A stretch of 17,598 bases of DNA from CAYOHP01 sp964403795 [NCBI: uncultured bacterium] (GCA_964403795.1 CAYOHP010000134.1:1-17598); one strand, 5' to 3'. Counted from the first letter of the stretch, positions 1-7,509 are shown. The notes: generated from the sequence alone by a model not told the origin. Program-made: numbers and translations.

Positions 1-100
1 GGGCGTACTGACCCCCCCCGGGTGTACGCCGGGCCCGGGGGGGCCCCCCCCCCGGGCGGGCGCCCCCCCCCCCCCCTCGGGGGGGGGCGTCCGGGGGTCC
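1..100. other. G/C homopolymer-rich low-complexity tract
   Basis: The first hundred bases are almost only long runs of C and G, including a run of about 14 C near 63-76 and 9 G near 79-87. They could fold into very stable stems, and a 7-bp inverted repeat is also present (GGCGTAC at 2-8 and GTACGCC at 24-30). No coding frame is supported. The tract lies immediately downstream of the stop codon of the leftmost minus-strand gene, so it may act as a GC-only terminator. It lacks a T tract, and low-complexity or assembly-edge error is equally possible. Confidence 0.5.
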
Positions 101-1489
101 TCAGCGCCGCTCCCACCAGCGGAGCCTGTCGATGACCCAGCCGCCGACTGCGGCCGGGGCCTGGGCCAACGGGACGTTGCGGCCGATGACCTCGATCCCG
201 GTCTGCACGGTGTCGACCGCTCCCTGGCCGGTGCGGATGGTCCCGGTCACCAGCCCGCCGGAGCCCGGGAGCACCACGTCGGCGACCTGGGGCGCCACCA
301 CCTCCACGGTCCGTCCCAGGGCGCGGTGGGCCTCCACCAAGGTCCGCCCGGTCTCGATGGCGTTCCATGCCACCTCGGCCTGGATCCGTCGCCCGCCCCA
401 TTCGGCCAGACCCAGGGCTCCCGCCACCCGGCAGGCCAGGTCCTGGTTCTGGCCCGCCACCCAGTTGAAGAACATCCCGACCTCCTGGGCCTCGGCGGGA
501 TTGGCGATCACCTCGCGGAAGCGCCGCAGGGCCCGGGCCTCGAACGGGTCGGCGATCGAGATCATGTTCCACTCGGCGAAGAAGGCATCGACCGTGCCGT
601 CGGCGACGTTGACCACCCGGAGCCGTCCGTCCGCCTTGCGAACCTCGATGCGCCGGAGCAGGACCCGACCCCGCAGGTTGGGCGGGTCGTTCACGTCATG
701 GGCCAGCAGCTCGAAGCGGTCCTCGAATTCGTCCACCCGGAAGATCACGATGCAGTGCCCCCCGGTGGTCGAGAACACGCAGATGGGCGCCGGACGACCC
801 CGGCCGAACATCTCCCGGGCGGTGCGCACGGTGGCCAGGTTCACCGAGCCGGGTCCGATCGCATTCTGCTGCTCGGCCAACCATGCGATGGTGGGGGACG
901 CCAGGCGCAGCGGCAGGGGATAGGCCCGGACGAGGGCGACCCCGGTACGGGGGCCATGGGTGACGTACTGGCCGGCGTGCTGGATCAGGTCGCACCAGAG
1001 CTTGAAGTAGAAGTGGCCGGCGGGGTTGCGGGTGGCGTCGGTGAACTCGACGAGGTTGGCCGAGCCTCCCACCCGGAACCGGCCGGGAGCGTCGCCCAGC
1101 ACATGCTCGATCAGGGCCCGGTAGGCGGCAGGTCCTGCCGGGGCCGGATCGCCGGGCACGAACTCGACCCGGGCGAAGAACAGCGAGATGAAGGTCGAGA
1201 TGGCGAAGCAGTCCCCGTTCCCGGGCACGTCGCGCGACACCGCCGGCCCGGTGTTCTCGAAGCCGTTCACATCGGCCTCGGGACGGAACCCCCGCACCTC
1301 GGTCGAGGCGAGCGGGGCCGGACGGGCCGCCACCACGGGCGGCGGAGCCCCTCCGGGAGCTGGTGCCCCGCCCGGGGCACCGGGCGGGCCTCCGGGAGGA
1401 GCGGCGTCGAGTCCGAGCTGGGCACGGGCGGGAAACGCCGCCCCGAGGGTGAGCACGAGGGCAAGACATGAGAGGGTATGGGTCTTCAC
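101..1489 (-). CDS. Secreted papain-like/C39-like cysteine protease candidate
   Basis: The predicted 462-residue protein is probably exported. From the GTG start at 1489 it begins with a Lys, a hydrophobic core (LALVLTLGAAF) and an Ala-X-Ala cleavage site near residue 23. That start has an AAGGA ribosome site about 7 nt upstream and was preferred over an upstream ATG at 1522, which would put charged residues before the signal and overlap the upstream gene. A Pro/Gly/Ala-rich linker (about residues 29-60) leads to a domain with GNGDCFAIST (Cys94), GGHCIVIF (His245) and HDVNDP (Asp265/Asn267). The Cys-His-Asp/Asn order and the spacing of about 20 residues from His to Asp resemble papain-fold C39-like peptidases or transglutaminase-like enzymes. 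The C-terminal 150 residues are not recognised. The gene lies 29 nt downstream of another secreted-protein gene, so the two are probably co-transcribed. The substrate is unknown, and the fold call rests on motifs only. Confidence 0.6.
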   Translation of the reverse strand: MKTHTLSCLALVLTLGAAFPARAQLGLDAAPPGGPPGAPGGAPAPGGAPPPVVAARPAPLASTEVRGFRPEADVNGFENTGPAVSRDVPGNGDCFAISTFISLFFARVEFVPGDPAPAGPAAYRALIEHVLGDAPGRFRVGGSANLVEFTDATRNPAGHFYFKLWCDLIQHAGQYVTHGPRTGVALVRAYPLPLRLASPTIAWLAEQQNAIGPGSVNLATVRTAREMFGRGRPAPICVFSTTGGHCIVIFRVDEFEDRFELLAHDVNDPPNLRGRVLLRRIEVRKADGRLRVVNVADGTVDAFFAEWNMISIADPFEARALRRFREVIANPAEAQEVGMFFNWVAGQNQDLACRVAGALGLAEWGGRRIQAEVAWNAIETGRTLVEAHRALGRTVEVVAPQVADVVLPGSGGLVTGTIRTGQGAVDTVQTGIEVIGRNVPLAQAPAAVGGWVIDRLRWWERR

Positions 1490-1518
1490 GAAGGGTTCCT
1501 TCCGCCGAACAGTGGTGG

Positions 1519-2109
1519 TCAATTCCCGAGGAAGCCGGTCTCGACGTCGCCCGGCAGGGCGAGCAGGCCGTTGGGCTGGGGCGGAGGTCCGTCGAGCTCG
1601 GGGACGAAGTCCATGAACGGGCGGATCGGGGGGTCGACCTCGAGCCCGTGGCGGACCTTGGCGAGGAACGCGGCCCGGCGCAGTACCAATTCGGTGTTCT
1701 CCGGGTTCCGGATCATCTCCTCGGCGGCGACCAGCACCAGGATGTGGAGGGCCACCTTCTCGATCTCGCTCGGATAGAGGGGACCGGCGGTGCGCAGGAA
1801 GACCGCGAAGCGCCGCTGCACCTCGTCGACGTAGGCCGCGTCCCGGAGGTCCATCCCCTCGTGGAAGCCGATCGCCTCGGCGAGCCTGGCCCAGTCATCC
1901 TGGCCGGGCCGGTAGGCGGGATCGGGATCCTTGCGCAGCGGCGCCCGGCGGAAGACGTCGAGGAGCAGGGTCTGCATGAGGTTCAGGCCGTAGTCGGGCT
2001 GGACCGAGGGAACCGCGCCGGGGCCCGGGGGGCGAGGTCCGACCTGGGCCGAGGCCGGGCCGGCCAACACCAGCCCGGCGAGTGCGAGGGAGAGGAAGCG
2101 AGGGGACAT
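1519..2109 (-). CDS. Small secreted protein of unknown function
   Basis: The predicted 196-residue protein starts at the ATG at 2109, which has an AGGAG site about 8 nt upstream. A longer in-frame extension exists, but it adds an Arg/Pro-rich stretch and no ribosome site. The N-terminus is a clean signal peptide (MSPRFLSLALAGLVLAGPASA) with cleavage expected after Ala-Ser-Ala. The mature part is mostly predicted helix, with a short Pro/Gly-rich start and end, no cysteine cluster and no motif I recognise. It lies directly upstream of the protease-like gene on the same strand (29 nt gap), so a partner, inhibitor or substrate role is conceivable. This is inference from position only. Confidence 0.65.
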   Translation of the reverse strand: MSPRFLSLALAGLVLAGPASAQVGPRPPGPGAVPSVQPDYGLNLMQTLLLDVFRRAPLRKDPDPAYRPGQDDWARLAEAIGFHEGMDLRDAAYVDEVQRRFAVFLRTAGPLYPSEIEKVALHILVLVAAEEMIRNPENTELVLRRAAFLAKVRHGLEVDPPIRPFMDFVPELDGPPPQPNGLLALPGDVETGFLGN

Positions 2110-2346
2110 CGAGGGATCTCCTGTCGGGTTCGGGACCGGGCGAGCCGGGCGGCTCGGCGGTCCACGCCGACGGGAACGCAACCTCGATGCCAGGTGTGGT
2201 GCGGGGTGGGGCACCGCTCCGGATGCGGGTTCCCGGGAACAGCGCAGCGGGATCCGGACCCCGCCGGGGTCGGGAGCGAGCCTAGGGGGTCATCCCTGAC
2301 CCAAGGTCACCCGATCAGGTTCCGGGGCGCCGCGTCCGGCCTTCCC
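2110..2346. other. Intergenic region with two small hairpins
   Basis: This 237-bp stretch separates the start of the minus-strand gene ending at 1519 from the stop of the next minus-strand gene. It holds a hairpin CGAGCC/GGCTCG (2141-2146 and 2151-2156, 4-nt loop) in the likely 5' leader of the downstream gene. It also holds a hairpin GGGTCA/TGACCC (2287-2292 and 2297-2302). The right arm of that hairpin can instead pair with GGTCA at 2305-2309, so the two structures exclude one another. The second hairpin lies about 45 nt past the upstream gene's stop and could slow or end transcription, but it has no T run. No convincing promoter hexamers were seen. Confidence 0.35.
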
Positions 2347-3129
2347 CTAGCCCTTCATGAAGGGGTCGCTCTCGAAGGGCAGGAAGGCTTCCCAGGAGAC
2401 GTTGCGGATCTTGTCGGAGGGGCCCTGGTGGTCGGCGATGGCGCCCCCGTCGATCATGGCCTTCACGGCGGCGCCAGGGTCCACGGCCAGCGACTCGAGC
2501 ATGCCCATGGCGGTCCAGGCGTCGACCATGCCGAGGCAGGACTCGTGGCAGGTGCCGGTCTCGACCACGAAGTCGAAGAAGGTGCCGCCGTTCTTGTAGC
2601 GGACCTTCAGGCGGATCTCCTCGATCTTCTCGGCCACCTGGAGCGAGAGCGGGTAGGCGGCGGCCAGCTCGTCCATGGACTTCTCGGGGCCGCTGACCAG
2701 GAAGTGGAAGTTCGACTTCCAGAACCAGCCCTTGGACTCCGAGAGGTGGACCCGCAACCCGAGGGTGGCGGCCCGGTCCAGGAACTCCTGGCGCTCGACC
2801 TCCTTGAAGCGGAACGACTGGATGCGGAGCAAGGGGATAGTCTCGAACTTGGCCACCAAGGAGGTCAGCGCCGACTTCACGCCGGCGTCGGACTCGGAGA
2901 CCGCGGCCGCCTTGAAGCGCTGGAGGAACTCGCGGCGGTGGACCGGACCGGTGTAGCGGAAGGCGCTGGTGACCCGTTCGAGCAGCTTGGGGTCGCGGGA
3001 GGCGCGTCGCACCAGGGCCACCGGGTCCACGGTCTCGACCTCTCGGGGAGTGAGCGGGTTCCAGGCCGCGGTGGCCGTGAAGGCCAGGGCCAGGAGGGCG
3101 AGGGGGGCGAGCCGGGGAGCGATGCGCAT
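2347..3129 (-). CDS. Secreted protein of unknown function
   Basis: The predicted protein has 260 residues from the ATG at 3129, preceded by GAGGT at about 7 nt. An in-frame start six codons upstream is possible but has no better site. Residues 1-21 form a signal peptide (MRIAPRLAPLALLALAFTATA). The mature protein is a mixed helix/strand domain with a region rich in Arg, Lys and Phe in the middle and a Cys pair in the motif GTCHESCLGM that could form a disulfide or bind a metal. I recognise no family. It is monocistronic on the minus strand and divergent from the ATP-grasp gene, with a shared 124-bp promoter region containing direct repeats. Confidence 0.65.
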   Translation of the reverse strand: MRIAPRLAPLALLALAFTATAAWNPLTPREVETVDPVALVRRASRDPKLLERVTSAFRYTGPVHRREFLQRFKAAAVSESDAGVKSALTSLVAKFETIPLLRIQSFRFKEVERQEFLDRAATLGLRVHLSESKGWFWKSNFHFLVSGPEKSMDELAAAYPLSLQVAEKIEEIRLKVRYKNGGTFFDFVVETGTCHESCLGMVDAWTAMGMLESLAVDPGAAVKAMIDGGAIADHQGPSDKIRNVSWEAFLPFESDPFMKG

Positions 3130-3147
3130 GCGGGTACCTCGCCCCAC

Positions 3148-3175
3148 AGACTAGGGATCCGGGACCGGGTGTCAA
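3148..3175 (-). promoter_or_regulatory. Candidate sigma-70-type promoter
   Basis: On the minus strand a perfect TTGACA hexamer (3175 to 3170) is followed after 16 bp by TAGTCT (3153 to 3148). This keeps the first two and the last base of the -10 consensus. Transcription would begin near 3141, about 12 nt before the ATG at 3129, and would still include the GAGGT ribosome site. A perfect -35 hexamer stands out in such GC-rich sequence. The -10 match is weak, so this is a candidate only. Confidence 0.35.
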
Positions 3176-3184
3176 CCGGGTGTC
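3164..3184. repeat. Perfect 10-bp direct repeat between divergent genes
   Basis: ACCGGGTGTC occurs at 3164-3173 and again at 3175-3184, one 11-bp step apart, so both copies face the same side of the helix. The candidate -35 box of the minus-strand gene overlaps the junction of the copies. The placement fits an operator for a regulator controlling one or both divergent transcripts. No regulator gene lies in this window. Confidence 0.5.
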
Positions 3185-3253
3185 CCCGGCAGGGCGGTCC
3201 GGCTGTCCTCCGGGCGCCTCCGGGGACTACGCTCGCCGACCAGGAGCCTGGAG

Positions 3254-4705
3254 GTGGCCGTGGCGAAGCGGAGCAAGGTCGAGGCCGGGGCGGCGACGAC
3301 GGGGTCCGGACCCGTGGGAGAGTCGCCCGAGCGGGCCTCCCGCAGGATCGAGGAGGAGATCCGCTTCGCCGACGCCGATCTTCTCGAGTGGATGATGGCC
3401 CACCCAGCAGAGGTGGCCAAGCAGCGGCTCGAGTGCCTGAAGACGCTCCGCAAGCAGCGCTGCAGCTACGGCGAGGGCGGGATCCTGCCGCTGACGCTCA
3501 CTCCCATGCTGCTCACCCGGAGGAGCGAGGACCGCATCCGCAAGGTGATCGAGATCCTCGACCGGGTGGTGGACAAGATCATCCTCGCCTACGTGGCCGA
3601 CCCGGCGGTGCGTCGCCAGTTCGCCTACCCGGAGATCCCCGCCGAGTGGCTGCTCTGGGACCCGGGCTACCCCAAGCCCACCGTGATCAGTCGCCACGAC
3701 GCGCTCTACGACGGCAAGTCGCTCAAGTTCATCGAGTTCAATTGCGACAACCCGGGCGGGCGCGCCTGGGTGGACGTGGCCGAGACCGTCTACCGCACCG
3801 TTCCGATGTACCAGGACATGCTCGAGAAGTGGTCGGTGCGGGGCGACCGCCGGCTGATGCGCACCATGATGGAGGTGCTGCTCCGGTACTGGGAGAAGTT
3901 CTCGGGCTCGGGCCGCAAGCCCCGGATCGGGCTCACCTCGTTCAAGAGCTGGTCGGACGCCGAGTCCGACATCTTCCGGGACTTCCTGATCGAGCATGGG
4001 GTGGAGGCGAATTTCGTCGACTCCCGCGAGCTCGAACATCGCAGCGGCGGGCTCTACACCGGCAACGTGAAGATCGACGTGCTCCAGACCTGCCTGCGCT
4101 TCGTGTTCTTCAAGCGCTTCCCCCGGGAGCATCAGGACTTCTACGACGCCATCCGGGACCGTTCGGTGATGGCGGTGAACCCGTTCCGGGCCCACGTCGG
4201 TTCCCTCAAGGAGAACATGGCCTTCATGACCAACCCGGAGAACCACGGGTACTTCACGCCCGAGGAGGTCGAGTGCGTGAAGGCCCATGTCCCCTGGACC
4301 CGGCGCATGGACGAGACCGTCACCATGTCGCCCGACGGCCGCGACATCAGCCTCACCGAGTACGCCCTGAAGAACCGCGAGAAGCTGGTCCTCAAGATCA
4401 CCTCCGGGGCCGGAGGCGAGAGCGTCTACGTGGGCCGCAGTTCCGACGCCGGCAAGTGGAAGTCGGCGGTCGAGGTGGCTTCGGGCTGCCCCTGGTGGAT
4501 CCTCCAGGAGGCCTGCGACATCCCCCAGTACGAGATCCCGGTGCTCAAGGACGGGCGTGTCCAGCTCGAGAAGAAGCACGTGAACCTGAACCCCTACGTC
4601 TTCGACGGGAAGTACGTGGCCACCCTGGCCCGGGTCTCCGACAGCTCGGTGATCAACGTGGCCTCGGGGGGAGGGATCATGCCGGTCTTCGAAGCCCGTG
4701 GGTGA
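3254..4705 (+). CDS. Circularly permuted ATP-grasp ligase-like protein
   Basis: The predicted 483-residue protein is probably cytoplasmic. It resembles circularly permuted ATP-grasp proteins of the glutathionylspermidine-synthase-like group, which join a carboxylate to an amine using ATP. Supporting motifs are IEFNCDNPGG (residues 160-169), LVLKITSGAGGESVYVG (from about 378, with a nucleotide-binding Lys and Gly-rich loop) and a C-terminal block with KKHVNLNPYVFDGKY and SSVINVASGGGIMPVF (about 438-479). The last block matches the metal/ATP-binding end of the fold. The start is GTG at 3254, with AGGAG 7 nt upstream. A GTG two codons later is an alternative. There is no amidase domain, so this is not a bifunctional spermidine enzyme. 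Its stop overlaps the start of a MATE transporter gene by 8 nt, which suggests the product or substrate may be exported. The actual substrates cannot be read from sequence. Confidence 0.75.
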   Translation: MAVAKRSKVEAGAATTGSGPVGESPERASRRIEEEIRFADADLLEWMMAHPAEVAKQRLECLKTLRKQRCSYGEGGILPLTLTPMLLTRRSEDRIRKVIEILDRVVDKIILAYVADPAVRRQFAYPEIPAEWLLWDPGYPKPTVISRHDALYDGKSLKFIEFNCDNPGGRAWVDVAETVYRTVPMYQDMLEKWSVRGDRRLMRTMMEVLLRYWEKFSGSGRKPRIGLTSFKSWSDAESDIFRDFLIEHGVEANFVDSRELEHRSGGLYTGNVKIDVLQTCLRFVFFKRFPREHQDFYDAIRDRSVMAVNPFRAHVGSLKENMAFMTNPENHGYFTPEEVECVKAHVPWTRRMDETVTMSPDGRDISLTEYALKNREKLVLKITSGAGGESVYVGRSSDAGKWKSAVEVASGCPWWILQEACDIPQYEIPVLKDGRVQLEKKHVNLNPYVFDGKYVATLARVSDSSVINVASGGGIMPVFEARG

Positions 4706-6059
4706 AGCGGGTCCCGTGGGGCCGGTGGAACTCGTCCCCGACCGGGAGCGGGCCGGCAGGATCCTGACCCTGGCGCTCCCCATCGTGGGGAGCATGGTCA
4801 GCCAGAACGTGCTGAACCTGGTCGACACCGCCATGGTCGGGTCGTTGGGCGACGCGGCCCTGGCCGCGGTCGGACTCGGCGGGTTCGTCACCTTCCTGTC
4901 CCAGTCGATCATCCTGGGGCTCTCGGCCGGGGTACAGGCGGTGGCAGCCCGGCGGCGCGGCGAGGGCCGGGTCGAGGTCATGGCCGAGAGCCTGAACGGC
5001 GGGCTGCTCCTGTCGCTGGCGCTCGGTCTGCCGCTCTCGCTGGTGCTGTGGTGGGCGGCCCCGGCCATCTACGGCGCCTTGAACGCCGACCCCGAGGTGC
5101 TGGCCCACGGCGTCCCTTACTACCGGTGGCGGCTGGTAGGGGTGGTCTTCACCGGCATGAATTTCTCGTTCCGCGGCTACTGGAACGGGGTCGGCCTCTC
5201 GCAGATGTACCTGCGCACCATCCTGGTGATGCACGTGACCAACATCGTGGTCTCGTACTGGCTGATCTTCGGCGGCTTCGGGGTCCCGGCGCTCGGCACC
5301 ACGGGGGCTTCGATCGGGACCACGGTGTCGGTCATGGTGGGGACCGCGGTCTACTTCTCGCTGGCGCGGCTCCATGCCGCGGAAGCCGGCTTCCTGGCCC
5401 GGATCCCGGGGCGCGAGGAACTCGGCACCCTGCTCCGGCTCTCGATCCCCAACGGGATCCAGCAGCTCTTCTTCTCGGCGGGCCTGACCGCGCTCTACTG
5501 GATCGTCGGCAAGGTCGGCACCCCGGAACTGGCCGCCGCCAACGTGCTTATCAACCTGAACCTGGTGGCGATCCTCCCGGCCATGGGGTTGGGCCTGGCG
5601 GCCGCCAGCCTGGTGGGCCAGGCGCTCGGCCGGAAGGAGCCCGAGGACGCGGCCCGTTGGGGCTGGAACGTGGTCGGGGTCGGGCTGATGGTCCTGGTCT
5701 CGCTCGGACTTCCCTACCTGGTGGTCCCCGACCCGATCCTGGGGATCTTCCTGCGGGAGCAGGCGACTCTCGAACTGGCCCGCAATCCGCTGCGCCTGGC
5801 GGGCGCCACCATGGTGGTCGAGGCCTTCGGGATGATCCTGATGAACGCCCTCCTGGGAGCCGGCGACACCAAGACCGCCATGGCGGTCTCGATCGTGGCC
5901 CAGTGGTTCGTATTCCTGCCGATCGCCTGGCTGGTCGGGCCGGGATCCGGCGGCGGGCTCATGGCGATCTGGTGGGCCCAGGCCGGCTACCGGGCCTTGC
6001 TCGCGGTGACCTTCACGGCGCTCTGGCACCGGGGACGCTGGGCCTCCATCAAGGTGTGA
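4698..6059 (+). CDS. MATE family efflux transporter
   Basis: The predicted 453-residue inner-membrane protein has about 12 hydrophobic helices in two similar halves, the length and layout of MATE (NorM/DinF-type) cation-antiport exporters. The N-terminal helix contains LALPIVGSMVSQNVLNLVDTAMVG, with the Asn/Asp pair in the positions usual for the first helices of the family. It continues into a helix like FVTFLSQSIILGLSAGVQAVAA. The second half begins near residue 245 with SIPNGIQQLFFSAG. Members use H+ or Na+ gradients to expel drugs or metabolites. The GTG start overlaps the ATP-grasp stop by 8 nt, so translation is probably coupled. The Na+-type ATP synthase in the same window makes Na+ coupling conceivable but not shown. 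Confidence 0.88.
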   Translation: MGEAGPVGPVELVPDRERAGRILTLALPIVGSMVSQNVLNLVDTAMVGSLGDAALAAVGLGGFVTFLSQSIILGLSAGVQAVAARRRGEGRVEVMAESLNGGLLLSLALGLPLSLVLWWAAPAIYGALNADPEVLAHGVPYYRWRLVGVVFTGMNFSFRGYWNGVGLSQMYLRTILVMHVTNIVVSYWLIFGGFGVPALGTTGASIGTTVSVMVGTAVYFSLARLHAAEAGFLARIPGREELGTLLRLSIPNGIQQLFFSAGLTALYWIVGKVGTPELAAANVLINLNLVAILPAMGLGLAAASLVGQALGRKEPEDAARWGWNVVGVGLMVLVSLGLPYLVVPDPILGIFLREQATLELARNPLRLAGATMVVEAFGMILMNALLGAGDTKTAMAVSIVAQWFVFLPIAWLVGPGSGGGLMAIWWAQAGYRALLAVTFTALWHRGRWASIKV

Positions 6060-6074
6060 AGGCCGGGATCCGGA

Positions 6075-6470
6075 TCAGCCTCCCTTGGCGGCGGCCGCGA
6101 ACAGTCCGATCACGCAGCCGATCGCCCCGAAGAAGGCCAGGCTGCGCGCCTTGTCCCAGTCGGCGAGGTAGAGCACCCCATGGAGGACTCGGCAGGCCAC
6201 GAAGCCGAGCGAGAGATTGGCGGCGGTGCCGGGGTCGGCCTTCAACACGTGGGCGGTGAGCACCGCGGGCGTGAACATGGTGACGGCTTCGAGGGCGTTG
6301 TAGTGGGCGCCGTAGGCCCGGGCCGGGGGACCCTTCAGGGTCGCCTGCTGGACCCGGTGGTACTTGTTGTCGAGGCCCGCACCGCTCTTCATGATCAGGT
6401 AGCCGCCCACGAAGGCCCAGACGTAGGGCAGGAACACGATCACAGCGAGGCACTGGAAGGGAACTGGCAC
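6075..6470 (-). CDS. MAPEG family membrane protein
   Basis: The predicted 131-residue protein has four hydrophobic helices, typical of the MAPEG family (membrane-associated proteins in eicosanoid and glutathione metabolism). After a first helix (CLAVIVFLPYVWAFVGGYLI) comes a polar stretch with NKYHRVQQATLKGPPARAYGAHYNALEA, which corresponds to the family's conserved RaxNahxN-type segment facing the glutathione site. This is followed by helices ending AIGCVIGLFAAAA. Bacterial members are poorly characterised. Some act as glutathione transferases or peroxidases. The start is GTG at 6470, with an ideal AGGAGGT site at 6482-6476. The gene lies 24 nt after an exported-protein gene on the same strand and ends 15 nt from the convergent MATE gene. 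Confidence 0.8.
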   Translation of the reverse strand: MPVPFQCLAVIVFLPYVWAFVGGYLIMKSGAGLDNKYHRVQQATLKGPPARAYGAHYNALEAVTMFTPAVLTAHVLKADPGTAANLSLGFVACRVLHGVLYLADWDKARSLAFFGAIGCVIGLFAAAAKGG

Positions 6471-6493
6471 GGGGGACCTCCTGGGGTCCCGGG

Positions 6494-6499
6494 ACTATA
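6494..6499 (-). promoter_or_regulatory. TATAGT, possible -10 element before the MAPEG gene
   Basis: Reading the minus strand, TATAGT (6499 to 6494) overlaps the stop codon of the upstream gene. It lies about 24 nt before the MAPEG GTG, with the AGGAGGT site in between. A transcript starting near 6487 would carry that site. No recognisable -35 hexamer sits 16-18 bp upstream, so this may be chance. Confidence 0.2.
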
Positions 6500-7421
6500 G
6501 CCGGTCGCCGCTCCGGGCCGGGCTGCTGCCGGCCATGAGGGCGGCCGGGTCGATCAGGGCGCCCTCGTCGTTCAGGACCCTAGCCAGGAGAGGATCGTGG
6601 AGCGCCTCGAGCAGGGGCACGGACCGGTCGCCCACCAGCACGGTGCCCCACACCAGGCGGATCCCGTGGCTGTAGTCGGCATAGCGGGCGGAGTGCACGG
6701 TGGAGAGCGGCTGGATGGGGTGGGCCGCGTCCCGGTGCCAGCCGTAGATGGCGATCCTCCCCTCGCTCAGGCGCAGCCGGTCGGAGACCACCACGTCCTT
6801 CTTGTGGCCCGCCACCAGCAGGCCGGGCTCGGGCCGGAGCGCGGCGGCGTCGATCTTCCGCTGGTGTTCCAGGTAGGCCTCGCTCGAACGCATCCAGGGC
6901 CCGGGAGCCATGGGGATGGGGCGGAGCCGACGGTCGGCCTGGCGGTAGACCGCATCGACGATGCGGGGGGTGGGCAGCACGAAACCGCCCAGACCCCGGG
7001 CCACCCGGCGGATCGAGGGGAAGGTGAGAGGGATGTAGAGGTGGTCCTGGTCCGAACCGATCGCCAGGTAGTCGGGCATCACGAACACCGTGACCACGGG
7101 ATCTCCCGGGGCCGGTCCCCGGAGGCGGACCGGGCGCAGGATCCGGAGGCTCTCCGGCAGGTTGCCCCGGAGCAGCTCCTCGACCGCGGCCGACTGCCTG
7201 GCCTCGCCCGGGAAGCCCCGGGTACCGAGGGCGAATTCGCTGCCGGTGAGGGCATTCCCCTGGCGGTCAGGGATCCCGGGAGCCCGGAAGGGAGTCGCCG
7301 GGGCGATCGGTGGCGGCCCTGCCCTCAGGGCGGTCGGAAGGGCCGCGAGCAGGGCGGTGGCCGCCGCGGCGCGTCCCCTCCGGACGCGACCTCGGGACCA
7401 CCTTGACGCGGAGCCGTCCAC
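6495..7421 (-). CDS. Conserved exported protein of unknown function
   Basis: The predicted 308-residue protein begins with an Arg-rich n-region, a hydrophobic stretch (AAAATALLAALPTALRA) and a cleavage site near residue 34, consistent with export. The GTG start at 7421 has a GA-rich AAGGGTGGAGG stretch just before it. The body has a strand-rich first half (VVTVFVMPDYLAIGSDQDHLYIPLTF) and then LVAGHKKDVVVSDRL, IAIYGWHRDA and HPIQPLSTVHSARYADYSHG. I recall this combination from unannotated exported proteins of several phyla but cannot attach a named domain. The His/Asp/Tyr-rich second half (GWHRD, STVHS, YSHG) could form a catalytic or metal site, which is inference. It is probably co-transcribed with the MAPEG gene. 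Confidence 0.65.
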   Translation of the reverse strand: MDGSASRWSRGRVRRGRAAAATALLAALPTALRAGPPPIAPATPFRAPGIPDRQGNALTGSEFALGTRGFPGEARQSAAVEELLRGNLPESLRILRPVRLRGPAPGDPVVTVFVMPDYLAIGSDQDHLYIPLTFPSIRRVARGLGGFVLPTPRIVDAVYRQADRRLRPIPMAPGPWMRSSEAYLEHQRKIDAAALRPEPGLLVAGHKKDVVVSDRLRLSEGRIAIYGWHRDAAHPIQPLSTVHSARYADYSHGIRLVWGTVLVGDRSVPLLEALHDPLLARVLNDEGALIDPAALMAGSSPARSGDRL

Positions 7422-7463
7422 CCTCCACCCTTCAGGCGGGATCGCCTAACCCGCGGGCCCGGG

Positions 7464-7495
7464 GTCCGGTACGGGTCGGGACCCCACTACCGGAC
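7464..7495. promoter_or_regulatory. Inverted repeat in divergent promoter region
   Basis: GTCCGGTA (7464-7471) and TACCGGAC (7488-7495) form a perfect 8-bp inverted repeat with a 16-bp spacer. It lies in the 88-bp gap between divergently transcribed genes, 14 bp before the plus-strand ATG. A second nested pair, GGGGTCC (7461-7467) and GGACCCC (7479-7485), overlaps it. The dyad could be an operator for a dimeric regulator, or a leader hairpin of the plus-strand transcript. No clear promoter hexamers accompany it. Confidence 0.35.
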
Positions 7496-7509
7496 ACGTT
7501 ACACCCACC

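Noticed and set aside
2287-2309. Intrinsic terminator for the minus-strand gene at 2347-3129
   Set aside because: The stem is short (6 bp), no T tract follows on the minus strand, and an alternative pairing competes with it.
1468-4767. A 1099-codon open frame on the plus strand, and similar very long frames at 7432-10431 and 14314-17400 on the minus strand
   Set aside because: They lie opposite or across well-supported genes, have low-complexity Arg/Gly/Pro/Ala- or His/Val/Gly-rich translations with no domains, and are expected by-products of very high GC content.
6067-6076. Palindrome GATCCGGATC at the MATE/MAPEG convergence
   Set aside because: It is a perfect 10-bp palindrome but overlaps the MAPEG stop codon, has no loop, and is common by chance in this sequence type. 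It is not supported as a terminator.
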